From: JACQKT01 sp038063055
GTDB lineage: Bacteria > Patescibacteriota > Minisyncoccia > UBA6257 > 2-01-FULL-56-20
Length of the DNA: 30,290 bases
Reading direction: 5' to 3'
Assembly (NCBI GenBank): GCA_038063055.1
Contig: JBBTVY010000007.1
Coordinates: 1 to 30,290, forward strand
The notes under the pieces were generated by a model. That model saw only the letters and a list, made by a program, of their open reading frames with translations, had not been told where the DNA came from and made no database searches. Below are positions 16,050 to 24,263 of the stretch, one piece after another. The first letter of the stretch is position 1; each line of letters begins with the position of its first letter. A program made the translations under genes and the position numbers.

Positions 16050-16451
16050 TTAAGAAACGTTATTACTTTTTTTTGCGTACTCGGCAATAACTTCTTTCAC
16101 TTTTTCTACCACCTCCTTGGGGTCATACTGACTCTTCACCAAACAAAGCGCCGCGCCAAGCCCAAGCGCTTTTTCAATGTCGTCTCTTCCCGACAAATTA
16201 GTAAGAACGACTACGGGGATATTTTTCAACTTGTCATTTGCTTTAAGTTGCTGTAATACTTCAAAGCCGCTCAATTTCGGCATCATGATATCAAGAAGTA
16301 TGGCAATGGGCGGGGGTTCCATCGCATTTATCGCTTCTAATGCCTTTTCCCCGTCGGGAGCCGATTCGATTTCGTAGCCAAAAAGCTTAAAACCGAATTC
16401 ATACATCCGTCTTATAGTAAGGTCGTCTTCCGCTATGAATATCTTGCTCAT
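16050..16451 (-). CDS. Single-domain response regulator (CheY-like), copy 2
   Basis: 133 residues, a bare receiver domain: EDD (8-10), phospho-acceptor Asp54 in ILLDIMMPK, Thr in VVVLTNLSG, Lys in CLVKSQYDPKEVVEKVKEV. It is the close paralogue of the preceding entry and lacks its tail. Single-domain regulators act by protein contact, for example on motors or in phosphorelays. It sits between the two other regulators and downstream of the kinase, its most likely phosphodonor. Confidence 0.92.
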   Translation of the reverse strand: MSKIFIAEDDLTIRRMYEFGFKLFGYEIESAPDGEKALEAINAMEPPPIAILLDIMMPKLSGFEVLQQLKANDKLKNIPVVVLTNLSGRDDIEKALGLGAALCLVKSQYDPKEVVEKVKEVIAEYAKKSNNVS

Positions 16452-16486
16452 GGGTTTATAACTTGATTTTATAATGAAAATTACTT

Positions 16487-16870
16487 TTACGCCATTAAAC
16501 TTTCGACCCTTTTCACCAATTCTTTCGGGTCGGTATCGCTTTTTACAACGACATCAACGGCTCCCAAGGCGCGGATTTTTTCTAAATCGCTCGACGCGCT
16601 CCGCAAACTGGCCAAATTAGTGAGCGCTATCACCGGTATTTTCGCGAGAGAATCGTTCTTTTTAATATTTTCCAGTACTTCAAAGCCGGAAAGCTTAGGC
16701 ATCATAATGTCGAGCAAAATTACATCCGGTTTCTGTTCCGAAGCCGATAACTTGTCCAATGCCTCCTGCCCGTTGGTTGCTGTTTCAACATCATGGCCGG
16801 AAAGCTTGAAAGTCCTCGTATATAGGTTCAGCATGGCCGGGTCGTCATCAACGATGAATATCTTTTTCAT
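16487..16870 (-). CDS. Single-domain response regulator, copy 3
   Basis: 127 residues from the ATG at 16870; the longer reading frame upstream overlaps the kinase and has no family similarity, so I trimmed it. The domain has DDD (8-10), Asp54 in ILLDIMMPK, Thr in VIALTNLAS and Lys in VVVKSDTDPKELVKRVESL. It is more diverged than copies 1 and 2, with a short insertion (SLRSASSDLEKI). It begins 13 bp after the kinase stop, with a -10 box TAAAAT 7 nt before the ATG, so it may be both co-transcribed and independently started. Confidence 0.92.
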   Translation of the reverse strand: MKKIFIVDDDPAMLNLYTRTFKLSGHDVETATNGQEALDKLSASEQKPDVILLDIMMPKLSGFEVLENIKKNDSLAKIPVIALTNLASLRSASSDLEKIRALGAVDVVVKSDTDPKELVKRVESLMA

Positions 16871-16877
16871 TAAGCGT

Positions 16878-16886
16878 ATTTTATCA
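16878..16886 (-). promoter_or_regulatory. Extended -10 box overlapping the kinase stop codon
   Basis: TGATAAAAT on the minus strand: the TGA is the kinase stop codon and the TAAAAT ends 7 nt before the next ATG. Confidence 0.45.
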
Positions 16887-18581
16887 TGAAACCAGCGGCA
16901 ATGTAAAAGCAAAAGTGCTGCCCTTGCCCAATTCGCTTTTTTCAAGCCAAATTTTGCCCCCCATTCCCCCTACCAGCAGTTTGGATATGTATAGCCCAAG
17001 CCCCGTGCTTTTACTAACATCTCTGGTCAAAATTTTTTCCCCGGCCTGCTGAAATTTTTTGAAAAGCAAACTTTGGTTTTGCGGTGATATGCCATTGCCG
17101 GTGTCCGCAACCGACACTTTAAGAAAATTACCTTCTTTTGTTATATCGATATTTATCCCGCCTTCTTGAGTATAATTTATTGCGTTGCTGACAAGATTAT
17201 ATATTACCTGCTTGGCGCGGTCCCTGTCGGCCGATACCGGCGGCAGTTGGATAGCGTCGTCTGTTTTAAAATTAAGTTTTAATTTTTTGGATTCCGCCAT
17301 GGCGTTTAATTCGTGCACAACTTCCGTCGTCAACGCTACAAGATTAATATTCTCACTTTTTAAAGATAACTTTCCCTGTTCAAGCCGAGAAGTATCCAGA
17401 AAGTCATTGACTATGCCGATTAATCTTATGCTGGCTTTGTATGAATCATCGACCATTTCTTTGACATCCGGGTTTTTTAACTCCGTTCCGAAAAAATCTT
17501 TAATCAAGGCCATGTTCCCGCGAATGGCTGTAAGCGGAGTGCGCATTTCATGTGAAGCTATGGCAAAAAACTCTTCACGGGATCGTTCCAGTAGTTTGGC
17601 TTCAGTTATGTCTTCAAGCAAGAACACGTAACCAATAACTTCCTTATGGTCGCGAATCATGACAATTGGAGAGAAAAAGAAACGTAAAAATTTATTTCCA
17701 AATATAACCTCCGGCACATTAATGCCAAGATTTTCTGCAAGGCAAAGATTGGATTTGCCAAGAACATCAACGCTTTTCCCAAAGAGCGAGTCTATCTCCG
17801 CCATTGTTGCAACTCCATCGGAAATGCCAAGAATATTCGATATGGCCTTATTTTTAAGTACAATCTGGTGCGAAGCGTCGGCAATGATAAATCCGAAATC
17901 CAAACTATTGATGGAAGCGACGAGACGGGCCTGTTCTTCTTTAAGCTCGCGCGTACGCTCGGTGACTTTGCGCTCCACGCTCTCTTTTTCGGCCACCAAT
18001 TTTCCTTCCGCTTCTTTTTGTGGAGTGATATCGGCAACTGTGCCGTGCATTCTGACTGGTTTTTTATCCTCGTAAAAGACTTGCCCTCGTGCATCAATCC
18101 AGTGGATAGAGCCGTCAGGCCATTTTACTCTGCACTGCATATTCAGGTCTCCGGTCTTAAATGCCGCATCAAAACAATGTGTCGCGTACGCTCGGTCTTC
18201 TGGTACTACATGCTCTCCAAAAATTTTAGCTCCCCAATTCGGCTGTAAAGTTTTATAGCCGAAAATTTCGTCGTGCCGCAGATTTCTTTTTGCAGTATCG
18301 TTAACCAAATCAAGGTCCCACCAACCCATCTCTGCTGATTTGAGAGAAAGGTTAAGTCTCTCTTCACTTAACCGAAGCTCTGCGGTTCTTTTTGTTAAAT
18401 CTTCTAAAACATTCAGTACCGCTTTCTTCGTATTTTCCAGTTCCCCAACCTTATCGGCTAATTCTTTATTAGAGCGGCTAAGCTCGACGGTTTTTTCTTT
18501 AACTTCAATTTCGGCCTCCTCCAAGGCCTTTTTCATCTCGTCAAACTCTTTCAATAAACTCTGTATTTCGTCAAGCGCCAT
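16884..18581 (-). CDS. Soluble PAS-PAS histidine kinase (C-terminal part of a TGA-split kinase)
   Basis: 565 residues with no membrane segment. Order: HAMP second helix and coiled coil (1-75, LDEIQSLLKEFDEMKKAL then heptads), PAS 1 (about 76-190, WPDGSIHWIDARGQVFY, TVADITPQKEAE), coiled coil, PAS 2 (about 218-330), HisKA with His344 (REEFFAIASHEMRTPLTAI), and HATPase with VIYNLVSNAINYT, VADTGNGIS and STGLGLYISKLL. All catalytic motifs are intact. The upstream sensor gene ends in the same frame eight codons before this ATG, and the two together make one classical kinase with a HAMP domain cut in the middle. No SD precedes this ATG. The three receiver genes that follow are likely partners. Confidence 0.92.
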   Translation of the reverse strand: MALDEIQSLLKEFDEMKKALEEAEIEVKEKTVELSRSNKELADKVGELENTKKAVLNVLEDLTKRTAELRLSEERLNLSLKSAEMGWWDLDLVNDTAKRNLRHDEIFGYKTLQPNWGAKIFGEHVVPEDRAYATHCFDAAFKTGDLNMQCRVKWPDGSIHWIDARGQVFYEDKKPVRMHGTVADITPQKEAEGKLVAEKESVERKVTERTRELKEEQARLVASINSLDFGFIIADASHQIVLKNKAISNILGISDGVATMAEIDSLFGKSVDVLGKSNLCLAENLGINVPEVIFGNKFLRFFFSPIVMIRDHKEVIGYVFLLEDITEAKLLERSREEFFAIASHEMRTPLTAIRGNMALIKDFFGTELKNPDVKEMVDDSYKASIRLIGIVNDFLDTSRLEQGKLSLKSENINLVALTTEVVHELNAMAESKKLKLNFKTDDAIQLPPVSADRDRAKQVIYNLVSNAINYTQEGGINIDITKEGNFLKVSVADTGNGISPQNQSLLFKKFQQAGEKILTRDVSKSTGLGLYISKLLVGGMGGKIWLEKSELGKGSTFAFTLPLVS

Positions 18582-18602
18582 AAAACATTTTTGAAAAATT
18601 AC

Positions 18603-19292
18603 TCAACCTTTACTCTCTTTTAGCCCGACAATTCCTGTCTCCAGCGCTTTAAGCGGTTTTATAACTATAAACTTAATTAACAGCCAAAGAATCAAAGCAA
18701 GGAGCAAAAAGCCCAAAGTTATAATCAAAGAAATTCCACGTTGGGCTTTAAGAATGCTTGCGTTTAAACTATCAAGTCTATAGTAGGTTTCAACCACGCC
18801 AACCGGCCCCTCGCCCGACTTAAGCTCAATGGGGACATACATTTCCATCAACTGTTCATAACCGCTTTCTGATATATTCTCCGCTTTAATGGGTACTTGG
18901 ATATCTACGGCTACCTCACCTCTAATGGACTTTTGAAAATCCTCATCGTCTGCAAAGTTCTTGCCGATAATAGATTTGGCGTCAGAAAAAATGATCGTGC
19001 CATCCTTGGCCCACACTTTAATGCGTATAATATTATAGGTTTTAATGTCTTCAAAAAGTTCACTAAAAATTTGGTTGGTTTTTTCAGGATTTTCAAGAGA
19101 GAAGTACGATGGCGAGGTTACATGTCGTTTTGAATGAATTCTTATAAAATCAGCAATAATATCTTTAGCTCCTTCAATCGCCTCTCGCTTCAGAATTGAA
19201 TTCACTTGGTAATTTAAGATAACGCCGACGAAAGCTAAAACGATTAGGGTTGGAGCTAAAAACTTTTGAGTAAGACTTAATCTTATTTTCAT
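18603..19292 (-). CDS. Membrane sensor and half HAMP (N-terminal part of a TGA-split kinase)
   Basis: 229 residues. TM1 (about 10-28), an extracytoplasmic sensor region (about 29-185, with KVWAKDGTIIFSDAKSIIGKNF and YVPIELKSGEGPVGVVETYY, a Cache-like pattern), TM2 (about 186-210, LIITLGFLLLALILWLLI), then the first HAMP helix with its conserved Pro (VIKPLKALETGIVGLKESKG). Translation stops there at TGA (18603-18605). The missing second HAMP helix is found in the same frame at the start of the kinase gene. It could be a recent nonsense mutation, a read-through site, a functional split, or a sequence error. A TGG-TAAAAT box (19299-19307) lies 6 nt before the ATG. Confidence 0.88.
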   Translation of the reverse strand: MKIRLSLTQKFLAPTLIVLAFVGVILNYQVNSILKREAIEGAKDIIADFIRIHSKRHVTSPSYFSLENPEKTNQIFSELFEDIKTYNIIRIKVWAKDGTIIFSDAKSIIGKNFADDEDFQKSIRGEVAVDIQVPIKAENISESGYEQLMEMYVPIELKSGEGPVGVVETYYRLDSLNASILKAQRGISLIITLGFLLLALILWLLIKFIVIKPLKALETGIVGLKESKG

Positions 19293-19298
19293 TATTTT

Positions 19299-19307
19299 AT
19301 TTTACCA
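19299..19307 (-). promoter_or_regulatory. Extended -10 box of the sensor gene
   Basis: TGGTAAAAT on the minus strand, 6 nt before the ATG at 19292. The same nonamer precedes the first tpiA start copy. Confidence 0.55.
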
Positions 19308-19333
19308 TGTTTATTTAACTATGGCTTCCGCCC

Positions 19334-20044
19334 CTATTTTGGCTCGTACCCGCTGAATTCCTCGGTATAAATATTTTTTTCTTCCACGGCATTGCGGAGC
19401 AATATCTGCCGCGCCGCCTGCGCCATTCCGGGCGGCCCGGCTATGTACCACAAGCAAGGTGAGTTCGGCGCGAGGCGCTCTCCTGCGCTCTCTAAAATAA
19501 AAGAGTCGTCAAGGGGCCCGATTTTATCCCGCAATAAAAAGTTTGGATTTCTCGCTTCAAGCTCTTTCAGCTCGCCCAGATAAGGGGCCGATTCTTGGCT
19601 CCCGTTCGCATACAAAAGAATAATTTTATGAGCCGATTTATTTTCAGCCGCGAATGTCGCCATGCTCAAAAACGGCGTGATGCCGATTCCTCCTGCAATA
19701 AACACGATGGGGCGCAAATGGTCTTTGGGCAAAACAAAAACTCCAAACGGACCTTCAATCATAACCTTGGTGCCAAGCTGGGTTTCCAATATGTTTTTCT
19801 TAAATCCGCTCTCTGAAATCCGAAACGCTATTTTCAAATATTTTTTTTCATTTGGCGACGAGGCGATAGAAAACTCCCGGCTGTTATTTCTACTGTCTTC
19901 ATAGGTTGGATTTAAAATTGTAACCCTCGCATACTGGCCGGCGATAAAATCAAACTGGGCATCCTCAAGGCCCAATAAAATCTCTGCTGTTTTCTCGGCG
20001 ACAATACTGCGGCCAATAATTGGAAGTTCAAGGGATACGGCCAT
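19334..20044 (-). CDS. FNR-type FAD/NAD(P)H oxidoreductase
   Basis: 236 residues, a two-domain ferredoxin-NADP+ reductase fold. The FAD domain has GQYARVTI (36-44) and REFSIASS (56-63, equivalent to RxYS), and GPFGVF (98-103). The NAD(P) domain has VFIAGGIGITPFLSM (114-128), LWYIAGPPGMAQAA near residue 200 and the C-terminal EEFSGYEP. No Fe-S domain is fused. Such proteins pass electrons between NAD(P)H and a carrier. It follows the membrane PAS protein by 9 bp, so a redox sensing role or reduction of a flavin or haem cofactor nearby is possible but unproven. Confidence 0.9.
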   Translation of the reverse strand: MAVSLELPIIGRSIVAEKTAEILLGLEDAQFDFIAGQYARVTILNPTYEDSRNNSREFSIASSPNEKKYLKIAFRISESGFKKNILETQLGTKVMIEGPFGVFVLPKDHLRPIVFIAGGIGITPFLSMATFAAENKSAHKIILLYANGSQESAPYLGELKELEARNPNFLLRDKIGPLDDSFILESAGERLAPNSPCLWYIAGPPGMAQAARQILLRNAVEEKNIYTEEFSGYEPK

Positions 20045-20053
20045 ATTCTTTTT

Positions 20054-21211
20054 TTATGATTCTTTTGCCGGAAGCGTATCGGAGGTATCTTGAACTTTTA
20101 ACCCCTGCTCAAGCGCCTTAATCTTCTTTTTTAGTTCTGCCATAGCAAGCTCCCGTCCAACCATTAATTTATTCATTTTTTCAAGCTCCTGATTTTTTTT
20201 CAATAACTGCTCTTGGCTTTCCTTTTGTTCCGTAATCGGAATACGAACCGCAATATACCGCTTCGGTTTGTTGTCCGGCCCCATAATGGGAACCAGAGTA
20301 GAATTAACCCAGTAAAAAGAACCGTCCTTGGCTCTATTTTTTATTTCTCCATGCCACACTTTTCCGCTTGAAATGGTATCCCACAGTTCTTTATAAAATT
20401 CCGGCGAATGAAATCCGGACTTAAGAATCCGGTGATTTTGCCCGATAAGCTCTTCTCGGCTGTATTTTGATACTTCAACAAATTTATCATTGGCATAATA
20501 GATGTCACCCTTTCTGTAAGTAGCAGAAAACAGCGCCGATTTATCAAGAGCAAGGCGCAAGGCCTCTAGGTCTTCTTTTAACGCCAAATTATCCAGACGA
20601 GTGGTGGCTTCTTGCAGATTAAAAACCGTTTCTCTAGAATTTATCGAAATAATTGTCGTAAAGATTACTGCCGCCAGTACCGGGAGAGCGTGCGCTATGA
20701 CAGATAAGTCGTTCCTTCCGTAATAATAAACCCAGCCCGGTTGAATGTAGTTTAAAATACCGTGATGCAATGCTGTGAGCACAAGCAGAATCCAGCCAAG
20801 CCGCCAGTCGGCAAAAATTATAAGGAGAGCGGCAACTATGAAAAAGTGGAAATGCATCTCTATTGAACCGCCGCTGATAAAAACAAACAAGTACGAATAT
20901 ATAACTATGGCAACCGTTACCACAATCCGCCAAAGATAATGGTTCTGAATGTTGCCCTTGAGCAAGGTCGTGATAAGTGTAGCCATTGCCGCTATCAACA
21001 CGGTAACAATCGCTTCGGGAATGCTAATAACTCGCCAGGCAAGAGGGCTAGGGTAAAACGAAGCGAGTTTAACCACTGCGTTTAAAAACGCCACAAGGGC
21101 AAAGACACCCAGGTGCCACCATAAGATTTTTACTATGAAATTATCAACTTTCTTGTAGTTAAGGGAATCTTCCAGTCCTTTATTTATATCTGTAATGAAA
21201 TCTATGTTCAT
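20054..21211 (-). CDS. Membrane PAS sensor without output domain
   Basis: 385 residues. Five or six TM segments (about 25-195) include IEMHFHFF (117-124), ADWR and a His pair (149-150). This His-rich pattern occurs at the N-terminus of some chemoreceptors and GGDEF or kinase sensors, and may bind metal or haem. A single PAS domain follows (about 215-330, FSATYRKGDIYYANDKFVEVSKYSREELIGQ, HGEIKNRAKDGSFYWVNSTLVPI), then a signalling coiled coil (KNQELEKMNKLMVGRELAMAELKKKIKAL) that normally leads to a kinase. Here the protein ends with no output domain. Output must be through a partner, perhaps the soluble kinase downstream, or the kinase domain has been lost. Confidence 0.83.
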   Translation of the reverse strand: MNIDFITDINKGLEDSLNYKKVDNFIVKILWWHLGVFALVAFLNAVVKLASFYPSPLAWRVISIPEAIVTVLIAAMATLITTLLKGNIQNHYLWRIVVTVAIVIYSYLFVFISGGSIEMHFHFFIVAALLIIFADWRLGWILLVLTALHHGILNYIQPGWVYYYGRNDLSVIAHALPVLAAVIFTTIISINSRETVFNLQEATTRLDNLALKEDLEALRLALDKSALFSATYRKGDIYYANDKFVEVSKYSREELIGQNHRILKSGFHSPEFYKELWDTISSGKVWHGEIKNRAKDGSFYWVNSTLVPIMGPDNKPKRYIAVRIPITEQKESQEQLLKKNQELEKMNKLMVGRELAMAELKKKIKALEQGLKVQDTSDTLPAKES

Positions 21212-21219
21212 ATATTTTT

Positions 21220-21228
21220 ATTATATCA
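21220..21228 (-). promoter_or_regulatory. Extended -10 promoter of the membrane PAS gene
   Basis: TGATATAAT on the minus strand, its end 8 nt before the ATG at 21211. It is back to back with the plus-strand promoter at 21256-21264. Confidence 0.6.
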
Positions 21229-21255
21229 TAATTCTAAACACGTCTATCATTCTTC

Positions 21256-21264
21256 TGTTATAAT
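21256..21264 (+). promoter_or_regulatory. Extended -10 promoter, plus strand
   Basis: TGTTATAAT, 10 nt before an ATG at 21275. Transcription would begin about 4 nt before that ATG. Confidence 0.6.
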
Positions 21265-21274
21265 GTGAATATCA

Positions 21275-21361
21275 ATGATAGATAGAAAAAACTTCCTTCT
21301 TATTGCAGGAGTGCTGGCGACAGCCGCCATTGTAGGCTTTTATATTCCATATTTGAAATGA
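21275..21361 (+). CDS. 28-residue single-TM peptide
   Basis: A short frame beginning MIDRKNFLLIAGVLATAA and ending FYIPYLK before TGA. It has a charged start (DRK), about 18 hydrophobic residues and a Lys end, the layout of a single membrane helix. An extended -10 promoter lies 10 nt upstream and there is no SD, so it would be read from a nearly leaderless transcript. No family is recognised. It may be a real micropeptide or simply the 5' part of the transcript that reaches the 55-residue gene. Confidence 0.4.
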   Translation: MIDRKNFLLIAGVLATAAIVGFYIPYLK

Positions 21362-21373
21362 GGAGTTTCTTAT

Positions 21374-21402
21374 TTGCAAAATTTTTTAAACTTTGTTATC
21401 AT
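21374..21402 (+). promoter_or_regulatory. Sigma70-type promoter before the 55-residue gene
   Basis: TTGCAA (21374-21379), 17-bp spacer ending TGT, then TATCAT (21397-21402). Transcription is expected near 21409, before the SD-led ATG at 21443. Confidence 0.65.
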
Positions 21403-21442
21403 CAGGCCTGTTTTTTGTTGTCAACCAAAAGGAAAGAGAGAA

Positions 21443-21610
21443 ATGCAGAAAGAAAGGTTTTTGGAAATACTCGGTGAGCACGGTTTTCACGACCGACATA
21501 TAGGCATCCTCTGGGAATCCAGCAGGAAAGGATGTCTGAATGAAGAACTGGTGGTGAACATTGCTCGTTTGCTCGCGCCGATAAGCAGGGAGGTTCAGGC
21601 CAAAGGGTGA
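21443..21610 (+). CDS. 55-residue protein of unknown function
   Basis: Starts at the ATG at 21443, preceded by the purine-rich AAAAGGAAAGAGAG; an earlier in-frame ATG at 21374 overlaps the promoter and is rejected. The protein begins MQKERFLEILGEHGF and looks helical, with HDRHIGILWESSRKG in the middle and an LNEELVVNIARLLAPI helix. No family is recognised. As with the small basic gene at 10510, it is a complete unit on the plus strand, with its own -35/-10 promoter, SD and terminator, in an otherwise minus-strand region. Confidence 0.6.
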   Translation: MQKERFLEILGEHGFHDRHIGILWESSRKGCLNEELVVNIARLLAPISREVQAKG

Positions 21611-21628
21611 TATTCCCGGAACTAAGCG

Positions 21629-21662
21629 AATGCCGCCAGTCACAAGCTGCGCGGCATTTTCA
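21629..21662 (+). terminator. Terminator between the 55-residue gene and secA
   Basis: AATGCCGC (21629-21636) pairs with GCGGCATT (21651-21658) across a 14-nt loop, followed by T-rich sequence. It begins 18 bp after the stop and reaches the end of the converging secA, so it could serve both. Confidence 0.7.
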
Positions 21663-24254
21663 TTTTCCATGGCACTTTTTATACTTTATTGCATGTCCGC
21701 TTTCGTTTTTCGCTCCGCAAGGGCACGGGTCGTTCCTGCCTATTTTGCTAGTGGGAGCGAAACTTTGCGAACTGATTGGTTTTGCGAAATTTCGCGAATC
21801 ACTTGTTTGGTTCGCGTCTATTCGCGCTAACTTAAAAATGTTCATAAATACCCAGCCGTTGAAGTTATTCCAAAAATCTTTGAAAAGCCGGTGGGCTTCA
21901 TGGCGATATTCGACGACCGGGTCTTTTTGTCCGTAAGCGCGGAGTCCGACCGATTCGCTTAACGCCTCAAGGTCCTCCAACTGATTCATCCAGAGCAAAT
22001 CCAGAATATTCAGCAGCCGGTTCTTGGAAAGCGGGTCGATGGACGCGTCGCCGCTCCTTTTTTTCAAAAATTCCGAAAGGGTTTCAAAATCGTCGTTGGC
22101 GGGATAAGGATTTTCTTTGTCGGTCAGTCCCGATTCTTCGAACATTTTCCGCAATTCTTCGTCCGGAACCGACGGGACGCCGCGTTCTTCGCCGAAAATG
22201 TTGTTTTCAAGATATTCTTTCGTGGCTTCAAAAATCAATCCCTCGACGTCTTCCTTGTTTAAACTTCCGAGAATTTTCTGGCGCTGGCTGTAGATGCTCT
22301 TGCGCTGGCGGTTGAGAACATCGTCGTATTCGAGCAGTCGCTTACGCAAATCAAAATTGAAACCTTCGACTTTCGCCTGTGCCTGAGCGATTGCTTTCGA
22401 AAGAAATCCTGCCTGAATCGGCTGGTCTTCCGGCAAATTGAAGGTTTCCATCATTCCTTTTATTTTTTCGCCGCCGAAAATCCTCAGCAAATCGTCTTCA
22501 AGAGAAAGGAAGAATTGAGCCGAGCCGGGGTCGCCCTGCCGGCCGGAGCGTCCGCGGAGCTGGTTGTCTATGCGGCGCGCTTCATGGCGTTCGGTGCCAA
22601 TGACATGGAGCCCGCCCAGTTCGCAAACTTTGTCGGCTTCTTCCCGGCTGGGTGGATTTCCGCCGAGAATTATGTCTACGCCGCGACCGGCCATATTGGT
22701 GGCTACGGTCACAGCTTTAATTCTTCCCGCCTGGGCTATGATGGCGCCCTCTCGTTCGTTGTTTTTGGCGTTCAAAACTTCGTGCGGAATTCCGGCCTGC
22801 GTCAACTTCTCCGAAATCAATTCATTTTTCTGAATGGAGGTCGTGCCGACAAGAACTGGCTGTCCTTTTTCCAGTCTTTCTTTTATATCTTCGATGACCG
22901 CCGTCCACCTGGCCTCGACGTTTTTATAGACGGCGTCAGGCAGGTCTTTTCTCACAAGGGGTTTGTTTGTCGGAATACTCACGACCTCAAGATTGTAAAC
23001 CTTATGAAATTCTTCGGCCGAGGTCTGCGCGGTGCCGGTCATTCCGGAAATTTTTTTATAAAGGCGAAAGTAATTTTGTATCGAAACCTTTGCGTAAGTT
23101 TTCGACTCCTCTTTAACCAGCACGCCTTCTTTGGCTTCGATTGCCTGATGAAGGCCTCCGCTGTAACGCCGCCCCTGAAGCATGCGCCCGGTGAATTCGT
23201 CGACTATGATTACTTCGCCGTTTTTCACGACGTAATCCTTGTCGCGCCTGAAAATGGCTTTTGCCTTAAGGCTTTCTTCGAGATAATGAACCAGCCGTAA
23301 ATTTTCCGGGGCGTAGAGATTGCCGACGCCGATTAATTTTTCCACCTTTTCGATTCCGTCCTTTGTCACGCTCACCGACCTGAATTTTTCGTCCACCGTG
23401 TAATCCTCGTCTTTTTGCAATTTCTCGGTCACCCTCGAAAAAACTTTATAAAACTCGCTTGATTCCGCGTCCGGAGCCGAAATGATAAGCGGAGTGCGCG
23501 CTTCGTCTATAAGAATGCTGTCAACTTCGTCGATTATGGCGAAATTACGCGCTCTTTGGACTTGTTCCTCTATTCCATAGGCAAGATTGTCGCGGAGATA
23601 ATCAAAACCGAATTCGTGATTCGTTCCGTAAACAATATCGGCAGCGTAAGCTTCGCGCCTTGAAACGGGTTTCAGAAACTCCTGCTGTACTAAGAAACTG
23701 CCTGTGGCGTCCCGTTCCCTGTCCGCGAGTTCCTCGGCGTTTTCCGGAATTTTCCACTCGGGGTCGTACATAAAGGCAGAATTGGGCACCAAGCAGGCCA
23801 CTTTTAAGCCCAGAGCCCGGTAAATTTGGCCCATCCAGATGGTATCGCGCCGCGCCAGATACTCGTTCACGGTCACCACATGGACTCCTTCGCCGGAAAG
23901 CGCGTTGAGATAGGCCGGAGCCACTGCGGCCAAAGTTTTTCCTTCTCCCGTGACCATTTCGGCGACGGCCCCCCGATGTATCACTATTCCGCCTTTTAAT
24001 TGTGAATCGAAAGGCCGCTGGCCCAGCGTGCGCGCTGCGGCTTCCCTGACCGCGGCAAAAGCTTCCGGAAGAACGTCGTCAATGGTTTCTCCTTTATTAA
24101 GACGTTCTTTCAGCTTTGCCGTGGATTCTTCTAACTCTTTTTCGGAAAGGTTTTTAAAATCTTTTTCGAGAGCGTTTATCTGCTCGACAGCCGGTTGAAG
24201 TGATTTTACGTAGCGTTCGTTCGAATCACCGAAAATTTTTCCGAGAAATGACAT
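21660..24254 (-). CDS. secA: Preprotein translocase ATPase SecA
   Basis: 864 residues, a normal length. SecA drives export of unfolded preproteins through SecYEG. Visible: RPFDSQLKGGIVIHRGAVAEMVTGEGKTL (Walker A near residue 103), HVVTVNEYLARRD, GTNHEFGFDYLRDN, the DEVD box in IIDEVDSILIDEARTPLIIS, TGRMLQGRRYSGGLHQAIEAKEGV (cross-linking domain), GMTGTAQTSAEEF, VATNMAGRGVDIILGG, and the QLRGRSGRQGDPGSAQFFLSLEDDL arginine-finger region. The C-terminus keeps the zinc-binding CPCGAKNESG...KKCHG motif. The start lies 9 bp after hpf, so they share a transcript. Confidence 0.98.
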   Translation of the reverse strand: MSFLGKIFGDSNERYVKSLQPAVEQINALEKDFKNLSEKELEESTAKLKERLNKGETIDDVLPEAFAAVREAAARTLGQRPFDSQLKGGIVIHRGAVAEMVTGEGKTLAAVAPAYLNALSGEGVHVVTVNEYLARRDTIWMGQIYRALGLKVACLVPNSAFMYDPEWKIPENAEELADRERDATGSFLVQQEFLKPVSRREAYAADIVYGTNHEFGFDYLRDNLAYGIEEQVQRARNFAIIDEVDSILIDEARTPLIISAPDAESSEFYKVFSRVTEKLQKDEDYTVDEKFRSVSVTKDGIEKVEKLIGVGNLYAPENLRLVHYLEESLKAKAIFRRDKDYVVKNGEVIIVDEFTGRMLQGRRYSGGLHQAIEAKEGVLVKEESKTYAKVSIQNYFRLYKKISGMTGTAQTSAEEFHKVYNLEVVSIPTNKPLVRKDLPDAVYKNVEARWTAVIEDIKERLEKGQPVLVGTTSIQKNELISEKLTQAGIPHEVLNAKNNEREGAIIAQAGRIKAVTVATNMAGRGVDIILGGNPPSREEADKVCELGGLHVIGTERHEARRIDNQLRGRSGRQGDPGSAQFFLSLEDDLLRIFGGEKIKGMMETFNLPEDQPIQAGFLSKAIAQAQAKVEGFNFDLRKRLLEYDDVLNRQRKSIYSQRQKILGSLNKEDVEGLIFEATKEYLENNIFGEERGVPSVPDEELRKMFEESGLTDKENPYPANDDFETLSEFLKKRSGDASIDPLSKNRLLNILDLLWMNQLEDLEALSESVGLRAYGQKDPVVEYRHEAHRLFKDFWNNFNGWVFMNIFKLARIDANQTSDSRNFAKPISSQSFAPTSKIGRNDPCPCGAKNESGHAIKYKKCHGK

Positions 24255-24263
24255 ATTTTATTA

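Noticed and set aside
16871..16945. Longer N-terminus for the third response regulator
   Set aside because: The extra 25 residues overlap the kinase, resemble nothing in the family, and the ATG at 16870 begins at the normal start of a receiver domain.
18603..18605. TGA recoded as Gly (code 25) as the reason for the split kinase
   Set aside because: Several genes here end in TGA at their expected ends, and no gene needs internal TGA to be complete.
22515..23300. 261-codon plus-strand frame
   Set aside because: It lies wholly within secA on the opposite strand and has no recognisable domain.
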